DNA of 64,000 nucleotides from [Actinomadura] parvosata subsp. kistnae (GTDB lineage: Bacteria > Actinomycetota > Actinomycetes > Streptosporangiales > Streptosporangiaceae): assembly GCF_900323885.1 (NCBI RefSeq), contig NZ_OOHJ01000030.1:620001-684000 (forward strand). The letters run 5' to 3'. Under the pieces are notes generated by a model. It worked only from the letters and a program-made list of their open reading frames with translations. It ran no database searches and was not told where the DNA came from. Positions 35,062 to 42,994 of this stretch are shown piece by piece; within the stretch, counting starts at the first letter, position 1; each line of letters begins with the position of its first letter. The position numbers and the translations under genes were made by a program.

Positions 35062-35945
35062 CACACCACCACGATTCCGACGACGAGCAGCTGGACGAGC
35101 GCGAGCGGGATCAGCACCAGCCACGACACCTGGGTGAAGCGATCCATCCGGACGGCCGGCACGCGGTGCCGTACCCAGACCAGCAGCGCGAGCACCGCCA
35201 CCGTCTTGACCAGCGCCCACAACCAGCCCGGCAGCACCGGGCCCGCGCCTCCCCCGAGGAACAGCGGCACCGCCGCCCCTGCGGCCACCACCAGCAGCGC
35301 GTACCGGCCCGCCTGGAACAGCAGCCGGTCGGGCCCCGCCAGCTCGGCCCGCACGCCACCCGCCAGATCGCTGCCGACGGGCTGGCTCATCGGCCCCCAG
35401 AACGCCATCGCCAACGCCGACACCAGGTAGATCAGGAAGGCGAGCGGCATCCACACCACGAACCAGAGCCCCTGCTGGGCCTGCACCGCCTCGCTCATCC
35501 GCAACGACCCCGCGCCCAGCGCCACGGTGATGAGCGCGAACATGTGCGGCAGCTCGTAGGCCAACCCCTGCGCGACGAACCGGTAGGCGCCGACCAGCGG
35601 GAACACCGAGTTGACCGACCAGCCGGTGAGCCAGAGGGCGCCCCAGACGCACACCTCCATGGCGTTGAACCAGACGATGCCCGCCGACAGGTCCGCCACC
35701 GGCGCGTCGCCCAGCGGGATCACGACCGCGGCCAGCAGCGGCGCGGCCACCAGGCTGATGACGCCGACCCGCAGGAGCAGCACGTCGGGCCGGGTCGTGC
35801 GGCGGCGCTGCTGGACGAGCAGCCGCGCGATCTCGCCGAACGGGGCGCTCGCCCGGCCTCCGCTCAGGACGGCGTCGAGACCGGCGGCGGCCAGCCCCAG
35901 CACCACCAGCGCCAAGGGAAGGGCGAGCAGCCCGAGCTCAGGCAT
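35061..35945 (-). CDS. nuoH: NADH-quinone oxidoreductase-like subunit H
   Basis: A 294-residue eight-helix subunit with NuoH features (ASAPFGEIARLLVQQRRR, AQGLAYELPHMFALITVALGAGSLRMSE, WVRHRVPAVRMDRFTQVSWLVLIPLAL). In Complex I this subunit sits at the quinone tunnel and couples redox to the membrane arm. It overlaps the upstream gene by 8 bases and nuoJ by one. Confidence 0.9.
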   Translation of the reverse strand: MPELGLLALPLALVVLGLAAAGLDAVLSGGRASAPFGEIARLLVQQRRRTTRPDVLLLRVGVISLVAAPLLAAVVIPLGDAPVADLSAGIVWFNAMEVCVWGALWLTGWSVNSVFPLVGAYRFVAQGLAYELPHMFALITVALGAGSLRMSEAVQAQQGLWFVVWMPLAFLIYLVSALAMAFWGPMSQPVGSDLAGGVRAELAGPDRLLFQAGRYALLVVAAGAAVPLFLGGGAGPVLPGWLWALVKTVAVLALLVWVRHRVPAVRMDRFTQVSWLVLIPLALVQLLVVGIVVV

Positions 35946-36948
35946 GGGCGACCGCCGGGCCCGGGTCGAGGCTCGCGACCATCAGCCGGGCGGTGGCCAG
36001 CTCGGCGCCGACGAGCAGATCGGGGTTGAGAAGGTTCCCGGCGGGGCGGTCCTCGTCGAGCGGCGCCTCGTCCGCGATCGAGCCGATGGCCGCCCGCGTC
36101 GCGGTGAGCCGTGCCTCCAGCCTGGCCAGGGCGTCGCCGTCCCCGGCCGGTCCGACGCCGCGCAGCATCCAGCGCAACGTTCCGGAGCGGCGTACCTGCC
36201 GGGCGAGGCGCTCGTACGGTGCCGTCAGCGCCTCGCGCGGCGCGTCCGCGAGCAGGCGGTCCCGCACCGTCCTGGCGCTGCGAGCGGCGGCGGGCCAGCC
36301 CGCGACCGACAGCAGCCGGCCGAGACCGTCGAGATGGGCCGCCGCCCGCCGCCGCCCCGCCTCGCCGCGCGTCACGGGCCGGCCGGCCGCCGCCCTGTCC
36401 CAGGGCTCGGCCCAGAACGGCTCGCCGTCCTCCAGCCACCTGACGGTGGCCTCCTGGATCACGTCCCCCTGCAGAACGGTCTCCACCACCAGCCCGGACG
36501 GCCAGTCGGGCAGGACGGGGCCGAGAGGGACGTGCAGCCGGTCCAGGCTCAGCCCGTCACGGTCGGGGCCCCGGTCGGCCATCGGCAGGTCGCCCGGATC
36601 GGGCCCACCGTGGGGTCGCCCTGGCGCCGCCCCGTCGGCCAGGCGCGCGACCGCACGGTCCAGGGCGTGGGCGACCAGGTCGTGGGAGGCGTCGCCGGGC
36701 AGGTCGGCTCGCGCGCGGGGGCTCGGCAGGCCGTCCCAGATCGTGCGGACGGCCTCCGAGAGCTCGTCGCCCGGAGCGCCGCAGACGACGAGCAGGCCGG
36801 CCTCTGCCGGAGAGAGCGCGGGCCGCCACCGCCGCCGCGCGATCTCGGCCTCGCACCGCAGCCGGGCCCGCGTCCCGTCCGCGGCGCTGACGAGGAACGG
36901 CCGCGGATGACGCGCGGCCCGCCGCAGCAACCACCCGGTCACGACCAC
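35938..36948 (-). CDS. degenerate NuoB/NuoD-like fusion protein
   Basis: A 336-residue protein placed where nuoB-C-D normally lie. Residues about 46-75 (AEAGLLVVCGAPGDELSEAV then RTIWDGLPSP) resemble the NuoB core strand and helix. Residues about 137-165 (LHVPLGPVLPDWPSGLVVET) resemble the N terminus of NuoD. The NuoB cysteines that bind cluster N2 are not present as a set, so it probably binds no Fe-S cluster. A GTG start at 36948 overlaps nuoA by ten bases. The homology is by eye; the rest of the protein is unassigned. Confidence 0.6.
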   Translation of the reverse strand: MVVTGWLLRRAARHPRPFLVSAADGTRARLRCEAEIARRRWRPALSPAEAGLLVVCGAPGDELSEAVRTIWDGLPSPRARADLPGDASHDLVAHALDRAVARLADGAAPGRPHGGPDPGDLPMADRGPDRDGLSLDRLHVPLGPVLPDWPSGLVVETVLQGDVIQEATVRWLEDGEPFWAEPWDRAAAGRPVTRGEAGRRRAAAHLDGLGRLLSVAGWPAAARSARTVRDRLLADAPREALTAPYERLARQVRRSGTLRWMLRGVGPAGDGDALARLEARLTATRAAIGSIADEAPLDEDRPAGNLLNPDLLVGAELATARLMVASLDPGPAVAHA

Positions 36949-37286
36949 CGCAACGCCCCCTCCCGCCAGGCGTAGACCACGCCCACCATGAGCAGGCCGA
37001 GGAAGGCGAACATCTCCACCAGCGCCACGGCGCCCACCTCGGCGGCGACGAGCGCCCAGGGGTACATGAAGACCATTTCCATGTCGAAGGCCAGGAAGAC
37101 CAGGGTCACCGCGTACCAGCGCACGTGGAAACGCGAGAGGGCGTGCTCCCGGGGGTCGTGGCCGGACAGGAACGGGCGGGCGTCGAGGACCTCACGAGGG
37201 CTGAGCAGCAGCGAGACCAGGTAGATCGCGAGCACGCCGACGGCGAGCAGGGCGATCAGGCCGAGAACGGCCGTCCAAGGCGACAT
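36939..37286 (-). CDS. nuoA: NADH-quinone oxidoreductase-like subunit A
   Basis: A 115-residue three-helix subunit. FHVRWYAVTLVFLAFDMEMVFMYPWAL carries the conserved Asp/Glu pair of NuoA. First gene of the eight-gene cluster, with GGGAGAAGG six bases before the ATG. A CTACT...ATAGT dyad at 37308-37324 lies in the promoter. Confidence 0.93.
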   Translation of the reverse strand: MSPWTAVLGLIALLAVGVLAIYLVSLLLSPREVLDARPFLSGHDPREHALSRFHVRWYAVTLVFLAFDMEMVFMYPWALVAAEVGAVALVEMFAFLGLLMVGVVYAWREGALRWS

Positions 37287-37307
37287 GGGCCTTCTCCCGG
37301 GGCAGGA

Positions 37308-37324
37308 CTACTAAGATCGATAGT
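37308..37324 (-). promoter_or_regulatory. imperfect CTACT...ATAGT dyad in nuoA promoter
   Basis: CTACTAAGATCGATAGT, similar in form to the CTAC...GTAG sites at 22228, 28450 and 39162 but with an altered right half. It lies 22 bases before the nuoA start. Confidence 0.3.
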
Positions 37325-37356
37325 TCCCCTGCCGGGTGACGGCAATCATCCGGTTG

Positions 37357-39069
37357 TCAAGATCCTTTACAGGTGAGGCGCGGCTCCGGGTCGTACACGG
37401 TGTGGAAGCGCTGCTTGCGGACGACCTTCCCGTCCTTCTTGAAGATCCGCCACACGTCGATGGCGAACCCCTCGACGCCGCCCATGGGGATGCAGTCGGG
37501 GCCGGATTCGGTGAGCTCGGGGACGGGCTTGATGGCGTAACGCCCGGAGCTCTTCGACTCGATCTCGTAGCGCTTGGTGCTCCAGAAGTCCACGGTGATG
37601 GAGGTGCTGGTGTAGGACGTCTTGATGAGCACGCCGTAGCGGGAGTCGTTGCGCCAGCGGAAGTCCGGCTGCGGGTAGGAGACCGTCGATTCGCGGCCGG
37701 CCGGGTAGCGGGAGATGTAGTACTGGTGGGCGCGGTGCTGCACGTCCTCGAAGCCGCCGAAGAAGACGGCGTTGAACATGGTGGTGGCGAACTGCGAGAC
37801 GCCGCCGCCGACGTCGTTGACGAACCGGTTGTTGAGGATCATCGGCGCCTCGACGAAGCCGCGCGCCTTGTCCCGCTTGCCGACCACGCCGTTGAGGGAG
37901 AACGTCTCGCCCGGTCTGACGACGTAGCCGTCGACGATGTCGGCGATGCGGTGGATGTTCGTCACGCGGGGGGCGCAGCAGGGGTGCCGGGTGGTGAACG
38001 AGCTGACCTTCTCCTTGACGCCCAGCTTCCTCGCCTGCGCCGTGGTGACGCGCGGCTGCCGCGCCACCGCGGGCAGCTCGACGCGGCGACTGCTGTCCGC
38101 CACGGCCCGGGCGATCGCCGGGCCGAGCGCCTTGACGTCGATGCCACGCCCGGCCCGGGACGGTATGACCTGCGGCCTCCCCTTGACGATCGTGAAGGAG
38201 GCGTCCTTCGGCGCGGTGATCAGCAGGGCCTTGGCGAGCCCCGGGGCGACCTCGGCGGCGTCGAAGGACGGGCGCAGGCCGCCCTTGCCATCGCTCACGA
38301 AGCGCAGGCCGGCCGCCAGTTGCTCCCGTGACACGGTGGCTTCCTTGCCGCCGGTGACGACCTTGAGCGGGGCGGCGACCGCCGTGCGGGCCGTGGTCGT
38401 GACGGCGCGGCGGACCACGTCGGCGGTGAGCACGGCGGGCTTCTCCTTGACGTCCAGCTCGGCGGAGGTGCGGCCGGCCACGAAGGCGGCCCGCACGGCC
38501 CTCGACGCCGCGCCGACGTCCAGCGCGCGGCCCGGCTTCGGCAGGACGGGCCGCGGCTCCAGGCCCCGATAGCGGACGGCGCCCTCCACCGGCTCGGTGT
38601 CCACGCTCTTGGCCAGGCTCGCCAGCCCGGCGGCCAGCCGCCGCTCGTCCACGCTGACCACGGGCCGCATCTCGCGGCTGCCGAAGAGGGAGCGGAACAC
38701 TCCCGCGGGAGTGGCGGCGCCGGCCATCGCCTGCTCCACGGTGGCCCCGGTGTCGAAGCCGAGCCCGAGTCGCGCCGGCGTGAGCTGCTTGCGCTCTCCG
38801 CCCGCGCTGAGCGTCAGCTTCCGTTCCAGCCGCTCGCGCAGCCCGGCGTCGAGCCGCGTGCGGGCGGTCCCGGGCGGCAGGCCGCCGATGTCCACGCCGT
38901 CCACGCGGGTGCCCGGCGGCACCTTGCCCGACAGGAGCAGGGCGGGCACGGCGTACGCGAGGACCGCGACGACGACCACGACGGCGGCCGGGACGAGCAC
39001 GCGCCGCGAACGGGCCGGCCTCCTGGTGTCACCGAACGGAGCACGACGATGATCTTGGCGAACGCTCAT
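37357..39069 (-). CDS. VanW-family protein with N-terminal peptidoglycan-binding-type repeats
   Basis: A 570-residue protein: a cytoplasmic basic start, one membrane anchor (VLVPAAVVVVVAVLAYAVPALLL), two YoaR-like repeat regions (about 50-200 and 200-340), then a VanW domain (about 370-500; NNRFVNDVGGGVSQFATTMFNAVFF). It should act at the cell envelope; members appear in glycopeptide-resistance loci but have no defined biochemistry. A CTACT...AGTAG dyad lies in the shared promoter with the LLM gene. Confidence 0.88.
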   Translation of the reverse strand: MSVRQDHRRAPFGDTRRPARSRRVLVPAAVVVVVAVLAYAVPALLLSGKVPPGTRVDGVDIGGLPPGTARTRLDAGLRERLERKLTLSAGGERKQLTPARLGLGFDTGATVEQAMAGAATPAGVFRSLFGSREMRPVVSVDERRLAAGLASLAKSVDTEPVEGAVRYRGLEPRPVLPKPGRALDVGAASRAVRAAFVAGRTSAELDVKEKPAVLTADVVRRAVTTTARTAVAAPLKVVTGGKEATVSREQLAAGLRFVSDGKGGLRPSFDAAEVAPGLAKALLITAPKDASFTIVKGRPQVIPSRAGRGIDVKALGPAIARAVADSSRRVELPAVARQPRVTTAQARKLGVKEKVSSFTTRHPCCAPRVTNIHRIADIVDGYVVRPGETFSLNGVVGKRDKARGFVEAPMILNNRFVNDVGGGVSQFATTMFNAVFFGGFEDVQHRAHQYYISRYPAGRESTVSYPQPDFRWRNDSRYGVLIKTSYTSTSITVDFWSTKRYEIESKSSGRYAIKPVPELTESGPDCIPMGGVEGFAIDVWRIFKKDGKVVRKQRFHTVYDPEPRLTCKGS

Positions 39070-39161
39070 GAGACCTCTGGGGAAAAGGTGCCGAAGTCAG
39101 AATGTAGTGGTTCAGCCTGTTCGTCCGGGACAGAATGCCGGATCGCCCGCGCACCACACTA

Positions 39162-39177
39162 CTACTCAACATAGTAG
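39162..39177. promoter_or_regulatory. CTACTCAACATAGTAG dyad between divergent genes
   Basis: A symmetric 16-bp dyad (CTACT-N6-AGTAG) in the 168-bp region between the VanW gene and the LLM gene. It has the general look of BlaI/MecI-type TACTACA/TGTAGTA operators. Confidence 0.4.
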
Positions 39178-39237
39178 AACGCGCCCGCGCGTTTCCGGCT
39201 ATCTTGGTGTGAAATGCAGGACTAAGGAGGAACGTCC

Positions 39238-40257
39238 ATGCCACTGCCCTCGCGACCGCTGCGCAAGCTGGGCTTCTTGACGATCGGGCTGTTCGACGAG
39301 GCGGACCCGCGCCGGGGTCACGAGTCGACGCTCGAGATCATCCAGCTGGGCGAGCAGCTGGGCTTCGACAGCGCGTGGGTGCGGCACCGCCATCTGCAGT
39401 ACGGGATCTCCTCCCCCGTCGCCGTCCTGGCGGCGGCCTCCCAGCGCACCAGCCGCATCGAGCTGGGCACCGCGGTCATCCCCCTGGGCTGGGAGAATCC
39501 GCTGCGGCTCGCCGAGGACCTGGCCACCGTGGACGTCCTGTCCGGTGGCCGCCTCAACCCGGGCGTCAGCGTCGGCCCGCCCCTCCACTACGACCGCGTC
39601 AAGGACGCCCTCTACCCCGACACCGGGGACGCCGAGGACTTCAGCTACGAACGCGTCCGGCGGCTCCTCGGCTTCGTCCGCGGCGAGCCGGCCACCGGCT
39701 TCCGCGGCGCCGACGGCTTCGAGGTCTTCTCCGACCGGGTCCAGCCCTACTCCCCCGGCCTCGGCAGCCGCATGTGGTACGGCGGCGGCAGCCTGCGCTC
39801 GGCCCGCTGGGCGGGCGAACACGGCATGAACTTCCTGACCAGCAGCGTCGTGAAGGCCGAGGAGTCGGAGGACTTCGCCGAGATCCAGCTCTCCCACGTA
39901 CGGGAGTTCCGCGCGCACCACCCCGACGGCGAGCGTGCCCGCGTCTCGCAGGGCCTGGTCGTCATCCCCACGGACTCCGCCTCGTCCGGGCAGCGCGCCA
40001 AGTACAAGGAGTACGCCGACCGGCGCACGCCCCGCACGTCCTCACCGCAGGGGCCGGCCCGGATGATGTTCGCGCCCGACCTCGTCGGCAGCTCCGCCGA
40101 GATCGCCGAGCGGCTCTACGACCATGCCGCCTTCCGGGAGATCGACGAGGTCGCGTTCGCGCTGCCGTTCACCTTCGAGCACGAGGACTACGTGCAGATT
40201 CTCACCGACCTCGCCACCGGGCTCGGCCCCGCGCTCGGCTGGCGGCCCCGGCACTAG
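39238..40257 (+). CDS. LLM-class flavin-dependent oxidoreductase
   Basis: A 339-residue luciferase-like monooxygenase TIM barrel. Features include LGFDSAWVRHRHLQYG, SQRTSRIELGTAVIPLGWENPLRLAEDLATVDVLSGGRLNPGVSVG. It would oxidise its substrate with reduced FMN or F420. The ATG has AAGGAGGAA nine bases upstream. Substrate unknown; the nearby sulfonate-type genes suggest sulfur metabolism. Confidence 0.85.
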   Translation: MPLPSRPLRKLGFLTIGLFDEADPRRGHESTLEIIQLGEQLGFDSAWVRHRHLQYGISSPVAVLAAASQRTSRIELGTAVIPLGWENPLRLAEDLATVDVLSGGRLNPGVSVGPPLHYDRVKDALYPDTGDAEDFSYERVRRLLGFVRGEPATGFRGADGFEVFSDRVQPYSPGLGSRMWYGGGSLRSARWAGEHGMNFLTSSVVKAEESEDFAEIQLSHVREFRAHHPDGERARVSQGLVVIPTDSASSGQRAKYKEYADRRTPRTSSPQGPARMMFAPDLVGSSAEIAERLYDHAAFREIDEVAFALPFTFEHEDYVQILTDLATGLGPALGWRPRH

Positions 40258-40272
40258 AGCCTCTTCCGCCGA

Positions 40273-41073
40273 TCATCCGTCGCGGTGCGGGCGGCCGTCC
40301 CTCCTGCCGGCGGGCACCTCTCCGACGCCGAGCGCCCGCAGCAGCTCGGACCGGACCTCCGTGGCGCTCCGGGCGGCGTCCAGGCGCTGCTCGGCGGCGA
40401 TCCTGCCGTGGTCGAGCACGAGCACGCGGTCGGCCAGCGCGATGGCCTCGTCCACGTCGTGGGTGACCAGCAGCACGGCCGGCCGGTGCTCCTCGAACAG
40501 GCGGCGCAGCAGGCCGTGCATCTTGAGCCTGGTCAGGGCGTCGAGCGCGCCGAACGGCTCGTCGGCCAGCAGCAGCCGGGGCTCGCGGACGAGGGAACGC
40601 GCCAGCGCCACCCGCTGCTGCTCCCCGCCGGACAGCTCGTTGGGCCAGGCCCGCTCCCGGCCGGCCAGACCCACCTCCGCCAGGCTCTGCCGCCCTCGCT
40701 CCACGGCGCCGTCGAGACCGAGGATCACGTTGTCCAGCACCCGCTGCCAGGGCAGCAGCCGGGCGTCCTGGAACACCACCGACACCTGCTCGGGCACCTC
40801 GACGAGACCGGTCCCGGCGACGTCCCCGTCGAGGCCGGCCAGGGCCCGCAGCAGCGTGCTCTTACCGGACCCGCTCTGCCCGAGCAGGGCCACGAACTCC
40901 CCCGGCGCGATCTCCAGGTCGAGGCCGTCCAGGACCGCGCGCTCGCCGTACAGGCGGGTCAGGCCCTTGACGCGGATCGGCTCGCCGGCGCCCTCCTTGC
41001 CGCTCAGCTCGCCGGCGTGCGTCGCCACGACGACGCCCTCCTTCCGGCTCAGCTCGCCAGCGTGCGTCGCCAT
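40273..41073 (-). CDS. sulfonate/taurine-type ABC transporter ATPase (SsuB/TauB-like)
   Basis: A 266-residue ATPase: Walker A GQSGSGKST, Q loop VFQDARLLPWQ, signature LSGGEQQRVALARSL, Walker B LLLADEPFGALDAL, H loop VTHDVDEA. The LLPW after the Q loop and the gene order are typical of SsuB/TauB importers. The start is uncertain: ATG 41073 overlaps the permease gene by 25 bases, and GTG 41028 begins a near-copy of the same 45 bases. Confidence 0.85.
   Translation of the reverse strand: MATHAGELSRKEGVVVATHAGELSGKEGAGEPIRVKGLTRLYGERAVLDGLDLEIAPGEFVALLGQSGSGKSTLLRALAGLDGDVAGTGLVEVPEQVSVVFQDARLLPWQRVLDNVILGLDGAVERGRQSLAEVGLAGRERAWPNELSGGEQQRVALARSLVREPRLLLADEPFGALDALTRLKMHGLLRRLFEEHRPAVLLVTHDVDEAIALADRVLVLDHGRIAAEQRLDAARSATEVRSELLRALGVGEVPAGRRDGRPHRDG
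40984..41073 (-). repeat. 45-bp tandem duplication at ATPase/permease junction
   Basis: Two 45-base units (41073-41029 and 41028-40984 on the minus strand) differ at about six positions and code twice for ATHAGELS-x-KEG. The first unit includes the stop of the permease gene, so the duplication copied the gene junction into the ATPase N terminus. Confidence 0.8.
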
Positions 41074-41873
41074 GACAGCGCCTTCCTTTCCACCAGGCGC
41101 ACCCCGGCGTCGGAGAAGAGGCCGAGCAGGCCGTACAGGACGATGCCGACGAGGATCACGTCGGTCTGCCCGTACGTCCGCGCGAGGTCCATCATGTAGC
41201 CGATGCCGGTGGTGGCGTTGATCAGCTCGGCCACCACCAGGAACAGCCACGCCGTGGTGACCGCGAAGCGCATGCCGAGCAGGAACCCCGGCAGCGCGCC
41301 CGGCAGGACCACCTTCCTGATGAACGCGCCCCGCCCCAGGTCGACGGTCTCGGCCAGCTCGACGTAGCGGCTGTCGATGCTGCGCAGCCCGTTGTGGGTG
41401 TGGATGTAGATCGGCACGAGCACGCCCAGGGCGATCATGGTGATCTTCATGCCCTCGCCGATGCCCAGCCACAGGATGAGGAGCGGCATGAGCGCGAGCG
41501 CCGGGATGGCCCGCTTGATCTGGATCGGGCCGTCGATCAGGGCCTCACCCCACCGGCTCAGCCCCGACACCAGCGCGAGCAGGGTGCCGAGCGGCACGCC
41601 GAACGCCAGCCCGAGCGCCACGCGCTGGACGGAGGCCAGCAGGTTGGTCTGCAGGCGGCCGGACTCGACCAGGTCGGCCGCGGTGGTGACCACGGTCCAC
41701 GGCGCCGACAGGAAACGCGGATCCAGCAGGCCGGTCGCCGAGGCGGCCGCCCAGATCGCGAGCAGCAGGAGCGGGCCCGCCAGGAAACCGAGCCTGATCC
41801 GCGGGCCGGGCCGCAGCCGGCGCCGCTTGCGCGTGCGGACGTCCACGGCCGGGCGGGAGGCGACGAGCGTCAT
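41049..41873 (-). CDS. ABC transporter permease (SsuC/TauC-like)
   Basis: A 274-residue permease with six or so hydrophobic helices. The coupling-loop motif (ELAETVDLGRGAFIRKVVLPGALPGFLLGMR) matches the binding-protein-dependent family. TGATG overlap with the substrate-binding gene. Part of a binding protein-permease-ATPase operon for sulfonate-like or related compounds. Confidence 0.9.
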   Translation of the reverse strand: MTLVASRPAVDVRTRKRRRLRPGPRIRLGFLAGPLLLLAIWAAASATGLLDPRFLSAPWTVVTTAADLVESGRLQTNLLASVQRVALGLAFGVPLGTLLALVSGLSRWGEALIDGPIQIKRAIPALALMPLLILWLGIGEGMKITMIALGVLVPIYIHTHNGLRSIDSRYVELAETVDLGRGAFIRKVVLPGALPGFLLGMRFAVTTAWLFLVVAELINATTGIGYMMDLARTYGQTDVILVGIVLYGLLGLFSDAGVRLVERKALSWRRTLAS

Positions 41874-42928
41874 CACGCACCACCCTTGATCGCGTCCGCG
41901 CCCACCGTCTCGTAGCGCAGGTCGTACAGGTCCTGAGCCTTCAGCGGCGGGTTGCCGGTCTCCTTGGCCAGGATGTCGATGGTCTCCTGGTGCCTGGCGA
42001 TCGCGCCGGACCAGTCGGCGGGGATGTCCGGCTCGCCCGCCAGCTCGGCCAGGTACCGGCCGTCGGCGGCGCTGAGCCCCTGGTCCTTGACGTAGTACCC
42101 GGAGATCCACTCCTCCGGGTGCTCGTAGACCCAGCGGGAGGCCCTGGCCCAGGCGGCGACGTACTCGCGGATCGCGGCCGCCTTGGCCGGGTCCTGGAGG
42201 GTCTTCGTCCGTACGTACAGGTGGCTCGGGTCGTCACGCAGGCCGTGGCGGATGGTCGTGGCGCCGTCCTTGCCGAACTTGGCGGTGTAGCGGCGGATGT
42301 TGACGCCGCCGATCGGGGCGACGTCCACCTGCCTGGAGGCCAGCGCGTTGGGGTAGACGTCGCCGGTGCTCGGCAGCTCGACCAGGGTGACGTCGTTCTT
42401 CGTCAGGCCGGCCTGGTGGAGCACCTTGAGGACGAGCGCGCCCTGCGCCTGGCCCGGGCTGTAGGCGATCTTCTTTCCGCGCAGGTCGGCCAGGGTCTTG
42501 ACGGTCACGCCCGGGGCTATGCCCAGCTCGTACGTCGGGTGCTGGAGCGGGTCCTTGCGGAACTTGGACGCGACGATCTTCACGGGCAGGCCCGTCCAGG
42601 TGGCGTGGATGGGCGGGATCTCCGCGACCGCGCCCACGTCGAGCGCGTCGGCCCGGAACGCCTCGCTGGTCTGGGGGCCGCCGCTGATGTTGGCCCACTC
42701 GATGTCGAACGAGAACGTGTCGATCTCGCCGGACAGCTGCAGCGCCACCTTGGTGGTCGGGTCTCCGACGATCAGCTTGGTGCCCTTGGGGACGGTGGCC
42801 GGCAGCGGCGCGTCGGCCGCGAGCGCCGCCGCCGCGGTGTTCCGCTGCTCGCCGCCTCCGGCGCATCCGGTCAAGGCCGCCAGCAGGAGCACGGCGAGCG
42901 CGGGTCTCATGAGAGCGGGAACAGGCAT
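41873..42928 (-). CDS. ABC substrate-binding lipoprotein (SsuA/NMT1-like)
   Basis: A 351-residue lipoprotein: signal peptide with lipobox LTGC (Cys22 from ATG 42928), then a two-lobed periplasmic-binding fold (VGAVAEIPPIHATWTG, ADLRGKKIAYSPGQAQG, VDVAPIGGVN). It should deliver a sulfonate- or sulfate-ester-like molecule to the permease. Alternative ATG starts at 42955 and 42910. Gene order after two LLM monooxygenases fits desulfonation. Confidence 0.88.
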   Translation of the reverse strand: MPVPALMRPALAVLLLAALTGCAGGGEQRNTAAAALAADAPLPATVPKGTKLIVGDPTTKVALQLSGEIDTFSFDIEWANISGGPQTSEAFRADALDVGAVAEIPPIHATWTGLPVKIVASKFRKDPLQHPTYELGIAPGVTVKTLADLRGKKIAYSPGQAQGALVLKVLHQAGLTKNDVTLVELPSTGDVYPNALASRQVDVAPIGGVNIRRYTAKFGKDGATTIRHGLRDDPSHLYVRTKTLQDPAKAAAIREYVAAWARASRWVYEHPEEWISGYYVKDQGLSAADGRYLAELAGEPDIPADWSGAIARHQETIDILAKETGNPPLKAQDLYDLRYETVGADAIKGGA

Positions 42929-42994
42929 ACGGCGTGGCCTTTCACGTACGAACATGCGGATCCTTCGATGCGGGCCGGGCCCGCCGTTCCTTCA

